A stretch of DNA of 64,000 nucleotides. Source: Acanthornis magna. Taxonomy: Eukaryota; Chordata; Aves; Passeriformes; Acanthizidae. Positions 60,591-64,000 of this stretch are shown one piece after another (the first letter of the stretch is position 1; every line of letters starts with the position of its first letter). The stretch covers positions 2,356,001 to 2,420,000 of the forward strand of contig JAWUZG010000135.1 of the NCBI GenBank assembly GCA_036785705.1, read 5' to 3'. The notes beneath the pieces are model-generated. The model did not search any database and was not told the DNA's origin. It saw nothing but the letters and a program-made list of their open reading frames with translations. The position numbers and the translations under genes are program-made.

Positions 60591-62684
60591 TTCCTTGAAA
60601 ACTAAAAGAGTTGTACATAGTGTACAGGTGCAAGGTGAAAGAGTGTGCATAGTGATAATGCTGGGCTTTTTGTAGGCTAGAAAATTGCAGTCTTAGCTAT
60701 ACAGCTTATCTGCTCTTCTCTGTAATAGCAGGAGGAGAGCAGATAAGTATTTATATACCTATTTTATATAAGTTCACCAGTATTTCCCTTTTGCTTTCCT
60801 CATGCGGGATTCATTTCAGTCTCTTTTTTACCAACCCTCTATAAAGAGATCAAAAAACAACAACTGTAAACTTTGAAATTGTAATTATAAACTTAATCTA
60901 TTAAAGGTATGTGTTCATATGCTACATGCATACAAGTATAGTATAAGAGTATTATGCAAGTGATGGGGAAATGATTTTCACATAAAGTCTTTGTAGATAC
61001 TATGGATGTGATTCATAGGTCAAATTGCAGCTAGAAATTATATTCTTCCTGTGCTCTTTTTTTCAAGAAAAAAATAAGCTATTGCTGTGGACTTGGTATA
61101 TAATCATTTTAAGGCATAAAAGGATGTGTATGGATTTTGAAAACTTAGTTACTGGTTTTCAAAATGGAAGAAATCCAGAGCATGATCCTCTTCCACACTT
61201 TTTTCAGCTGTTTGTACAAATTCTGCACAGAAAACTGGCCTGCCACACATGTTGTAAAATATATATATATATTAGAAAACAGTTTTGCAATACTTCATTT
61301 TTCTCACTGTTATGACTGGATTTGTATCAACAAATCCACCTTTTAAAAGCTTCACATTGTAAGTATGTAAGTAGCTCAGGGAAAACAGGTCTCTGATATG
61401 GGCTAGTAACTGAGTGTACTGAAGTAAATGGTGGTTCTGTATCCCTTTAAAGTTTAAAATTACTTAAAACTGTATTACAGCTAAATTAGCTATGCTTTCG
61501 GGGCTACATATGTTTTTATATTTCTAAGGAACACAGCATAGCAAATGGTCTAATCTGACTGCCACCGCCTGTCTTTGGACCTGAGTATGTGAAATGTCAG
61601 TGATCACAGTCATAGACTTTGGCAGTTTGTTGTTGATAAAAGATGTACAGTCCTAAACAGACATCAGTATTGTAACACACTGTAGAAAATCCCCATTTCA
61701 GTGTTGAGATATACAATTTTCAAAGTAAAGAAATCAAAAGGGGGAATGCTTCCATCCAGCCTGTCTACAGCATGAACTGAGAAAGGGAAAAAATAAGTGA
61801 TTAAATTTTGATCAACTTTATGCAGATGTTTGTATCAAAGAACTCTTTTTGAATCTTTGTTTCTTGGTATTAGAAATGGATGTTTGGCACAAGCTGGATG
61901 CATAGAAGTCAGACTGCTTGTATTTTTTGGTAGAATTAAGGCTGAGAAATGCAGGTGAATCCTTGGAAGTTAACATTGCATACACTGATGAGAATTGTAG
62001 AATGTGCAAATTATATGTTACACTAGATAGAGATTTCCTTTTAATGCTAAAGAGTTTTCTCTGGTGGTTCTTGTATTTATGTCATTTGTGTGAGTGTTGT
62101 GTCATTTGTATGAGTGTTGTAACAACTAGTGTGGCAACAATTTTGCTTGTGCATGATTGCTGTCAAACTCAGTGTCCCAGAACCAAGGAATTTGCCTGAT
62201 ATTGACATGAGTCACTGGTTATCTGATGCAGAAACAAGGTTTGCATAAGTCCCAGCACTTTACATCAGTAGTTTGACCAGTAAATCATGTGTAGTTTCAT
62301 TGCTCTTGTTTTGTACTTGTTTTTTGAGACACTGGTATTCATCCCTGCCAACTGCTTGTCAGTCTGGTACTTTCTGAATGACTACCTTGTCTCCTACTTT
62401 TGAATAACAGCAGGGGCAGGTGGCTGCGTAGTTTCCAATCAAGAAGGAATGCTAATGAATTATAAAGAACTTCTGACTTGCATTTAATAGCACCATGACA
62501 TGTTATAACAGCCTGCCAAATACAACATTTCTTATAAATCACACTTCAAGGGACAAAAGTATCCACCTCTCGTATCTGAGGCCTCTGCAAAAGTCAGTGT
62601 TTGAAGATGACACAATCTGCTCCACCTTGTAAAGTACCCTCTTATGATAAATGTTTCTTTCTTTCATGCACAAAATAAGATAAT
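60591..62684. other. Unique AT-rich noncoding DNA
   Basis: No gene is recognised. A short AT run lies at 61259-61272 and a 20-bp tandem duplication at 62081-62120. Confidence 0.6.
62081..62120. repeat. 20-bp tandem duplication x 2
   Basis: GTCATTTGTGTGAGTGTTGT at 62081-62100 is repeated at 62101-62120 with a single substitution. Confidence 0.93.
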
Positions 62685-63443
62685 TTAACATTTTCTCGCT
62701 TCTCCCCAACCACAACGGCACTGAGCACTTTGTCTCATTTTAGGAAACACTCTATTGTTCTTTTGCAGGAAGAAAATCCATTTCAGGGATGGTGTTTGAA
62801 TAATAATTGGCAGCATGCCTGAAGTATTGACATTGAGATATTGACATTGACTCATTGGAGGCCAAATCTGAGTCGGGGTTAGCAGCTGTGCAGATAACAG
62901 GCACGGATAAGTGAACCATTGAAATGGCTCCATCTTGATTTGTATCCGCTTTTGTCTTCTAGCTGTTTCAGAAGCACAGGTGTTCTTCACTCTGGAGCAG
63001 TGAATTGCGGGTCCTCTGGCCGTAACCTCGCCTTCAGTGAGGGTCATCGGGACTTGGAACGGTGCTCTGGACTTGGTTGGTAAAGTGCCTGTTTTTCCAC
63101 GGAGCACAGCTTCAGTCTCCAGGCAGGAAGAGGTGGGCAGGTGCGTGTGGAGAAGATGACGAATGTGCAGAGTTTCGGCAAAGTGGAACTTCCAAGCTGT
63201 TCGATACCTTGGCAAGGTAAGCTGCTTTCTCATCTCGCCATTTTTCTTGCCCGAGACTTCACTTGCTATGGCCTGCCACGCAATATTTCCTAAATATTTC
63301 CTCCTGTTGTCTCTCTCCGCCTGGGTTGTACGCGGACTCTCTGGAAGGCTTGAGGCCAGGCCTGAACCTATGTCTTGGATGTTTTTGACCACTTGGAGTC
63401 CTCTGTGTTTTGAGGCTTCCATTGACACGTTCAGCCTCAGCAC
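62685..63443 (-). other. Longest open frame (252 aa), no recognised domain
   Basis: A 252-codon ATG-to-stop frame, about 90 codons longer than any other not made of simple repeat. The product has no signal peptide, clear membrane segment or motif that I recognise; it is mixed in composition, with a basic stretch (ARRQKRIQIK) in the second half. The ATG lies at the very edge of the GA/CT repeat to the right. The surrounding 62940-63420 has many more CpG than the rest of the window, which suggests either a small CpG-rich promoter region or a less mutated recent sequence. Opposite it, the plus strand has an ATG followed by an open stretch to a good splice donor, so at most one of the two readings is coding. 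Confidence 0.25.
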
Positions 63444-63539
63444 CTTCCTTTCTTTCTCTCTTTCTCTCTTTCTTTCTCACTTTCTTTCTCTCTCTCTCTC
63501 TCTTTTCTTTCATTCTTTTCCTCTTTCTTTCTTTCTTTT

Positions 63540-63634
<95 letters not shown>

Positions 63635-64000
63635 CTCTTTCTTTCTTTCCCTCATTCTCTCTTTCTCTCTTTCAATCTTTATCGCTCTCTTTATCTCTCT
63701 ATCTTTCTCTCCTTTTTTCTTTCCCTCTTTCTTTCTCTCTCTCTCTTTCTCTCTTCCCCTCTTTCTTTCTTTCTTAATTCCTCTCTTTCTCTCTATCTTT
63801 CTCTCTTTCTCTACTTCTTTCTTTCTCTCTTTCTCTCTATCCTTCTCCCTTTCTTTCTTTCTCTCTCTCTTTCATTCTTTCTTTTTCTTTCTCCTTCCTT
63901 CCTTCCTTCCTTCCTTCCTTCCTTCCTTCCTTCCTTCCTTCCTTCCTTCCTTCCTTCCTTCCTTCCTTCCTTCCTTCCTTCCTTCCTTCCTTCCTTTCCC
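63444..64000. repeat. Long pyrimidine tract: CTTT, CT and CTTC microsatellites
   Basis: The plus strand is nearly pure C+T from here to the end of the window. It includes a perfect CTTT run at about 63526-63632, irregular CTCT/CTTT mixtures, and a perfect CCTT run at about 63893-63996. It may continue past the window. All long open frames here (S/F/L-rich on plus, K/E/R-rich on minus) are repeat artefacts. Confidence 0.97.

Noticed and set aside
63163..63777. 204-codon plus-strand frame and the 72-codon minus-strand frame in the same area
   Set aside because: Most of the residues come from CTTT/GAAA repeats (S/F/L-rich or K/E/R-rich); only the first part before the repeat is of interest as a possible first exon.
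1..64000. tRNA, rRNA, bacterial operons, phage or plasmid features
   Set aside because: No cloverleaf with the conserved GGTTCRA arm, no rRNA-like sequence, no gene packing or ribosome-binding sites; avian CR1 and LTR repeats set the context.

Overview
This window looks like avian nuclear DNA. It is AT-rich, CpG-poor, eukaryotic sequence with no operon-like gene packing. The interspersed repeats that can be recognised are bird-type: three CR1 non-LTR retrotransposon copies (all minus strand) and two endogenous-retrovirus LTR remnants of kinds common in bird genomes. I could not assign a species or chromosome. No complete protein-coding gene is recognisable, and most open frames look like chance frames in noncoding DNA. 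The window reads as intergenic or intronic sequence, possibly containing small exons of one or more genes that are mostly intron here.

Layout: 1-2964 unique AT-rich DNA with a GC-richer patch near 1780-2160; 2965-3825 an old CR1 fragment; 3826-6667 unique DNA with a 37-bp tandem duplication; 6668-8033 a better preserved but frameshifted and internally deleted CR1 whose reverse-transcriptase blocks are readable; 8034-8541 a cysteine-rich reading frame joined to the 5' side of that CR1; 8542-27645 unique DNA with small tandem duplications, a TATA-like site and weak candidate exons; 27646-28193 a solo LTR on the minus strand; 28194-35732 unique DNA; 35733-36177 a shortened LTR on the plus strand; 36178-43370 unique DNA with a candidate exon at 38861-38924; 43371-44992 three low-complexity tracts (A/C-rich, CA microsatellite, G/T-rich); 44993-60262 unique DNA with a candidate terminal exon at 51098-51209 and a CxxC-bearing frame ending in an A-tract at 57421-57861; 60263-60590 a CR1 tail whose terminal repeat has become a pentanucleotide microsatellite; 60591-62684 unique DNA; 62685-63443 a CpG-richer patch holding the longest open frame (252 aa, minus) and an opposing first-exon-like signal; 63444-64000 an uninterrupted pyrimidine tract running off the window end.

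There is no convincing new multi-gene system. The most worthwhile leads are the phase-compatible candidate exons on the plus strand (18281-51209), the Cys-rich frame fused to the CR1 at 8034-8541, the CpG-rich patch with the 252-aa frame at 62685-63443, and the atypical repeat structures. All gene-level calls here are tentative because no similarity search or RNA evidence was available.
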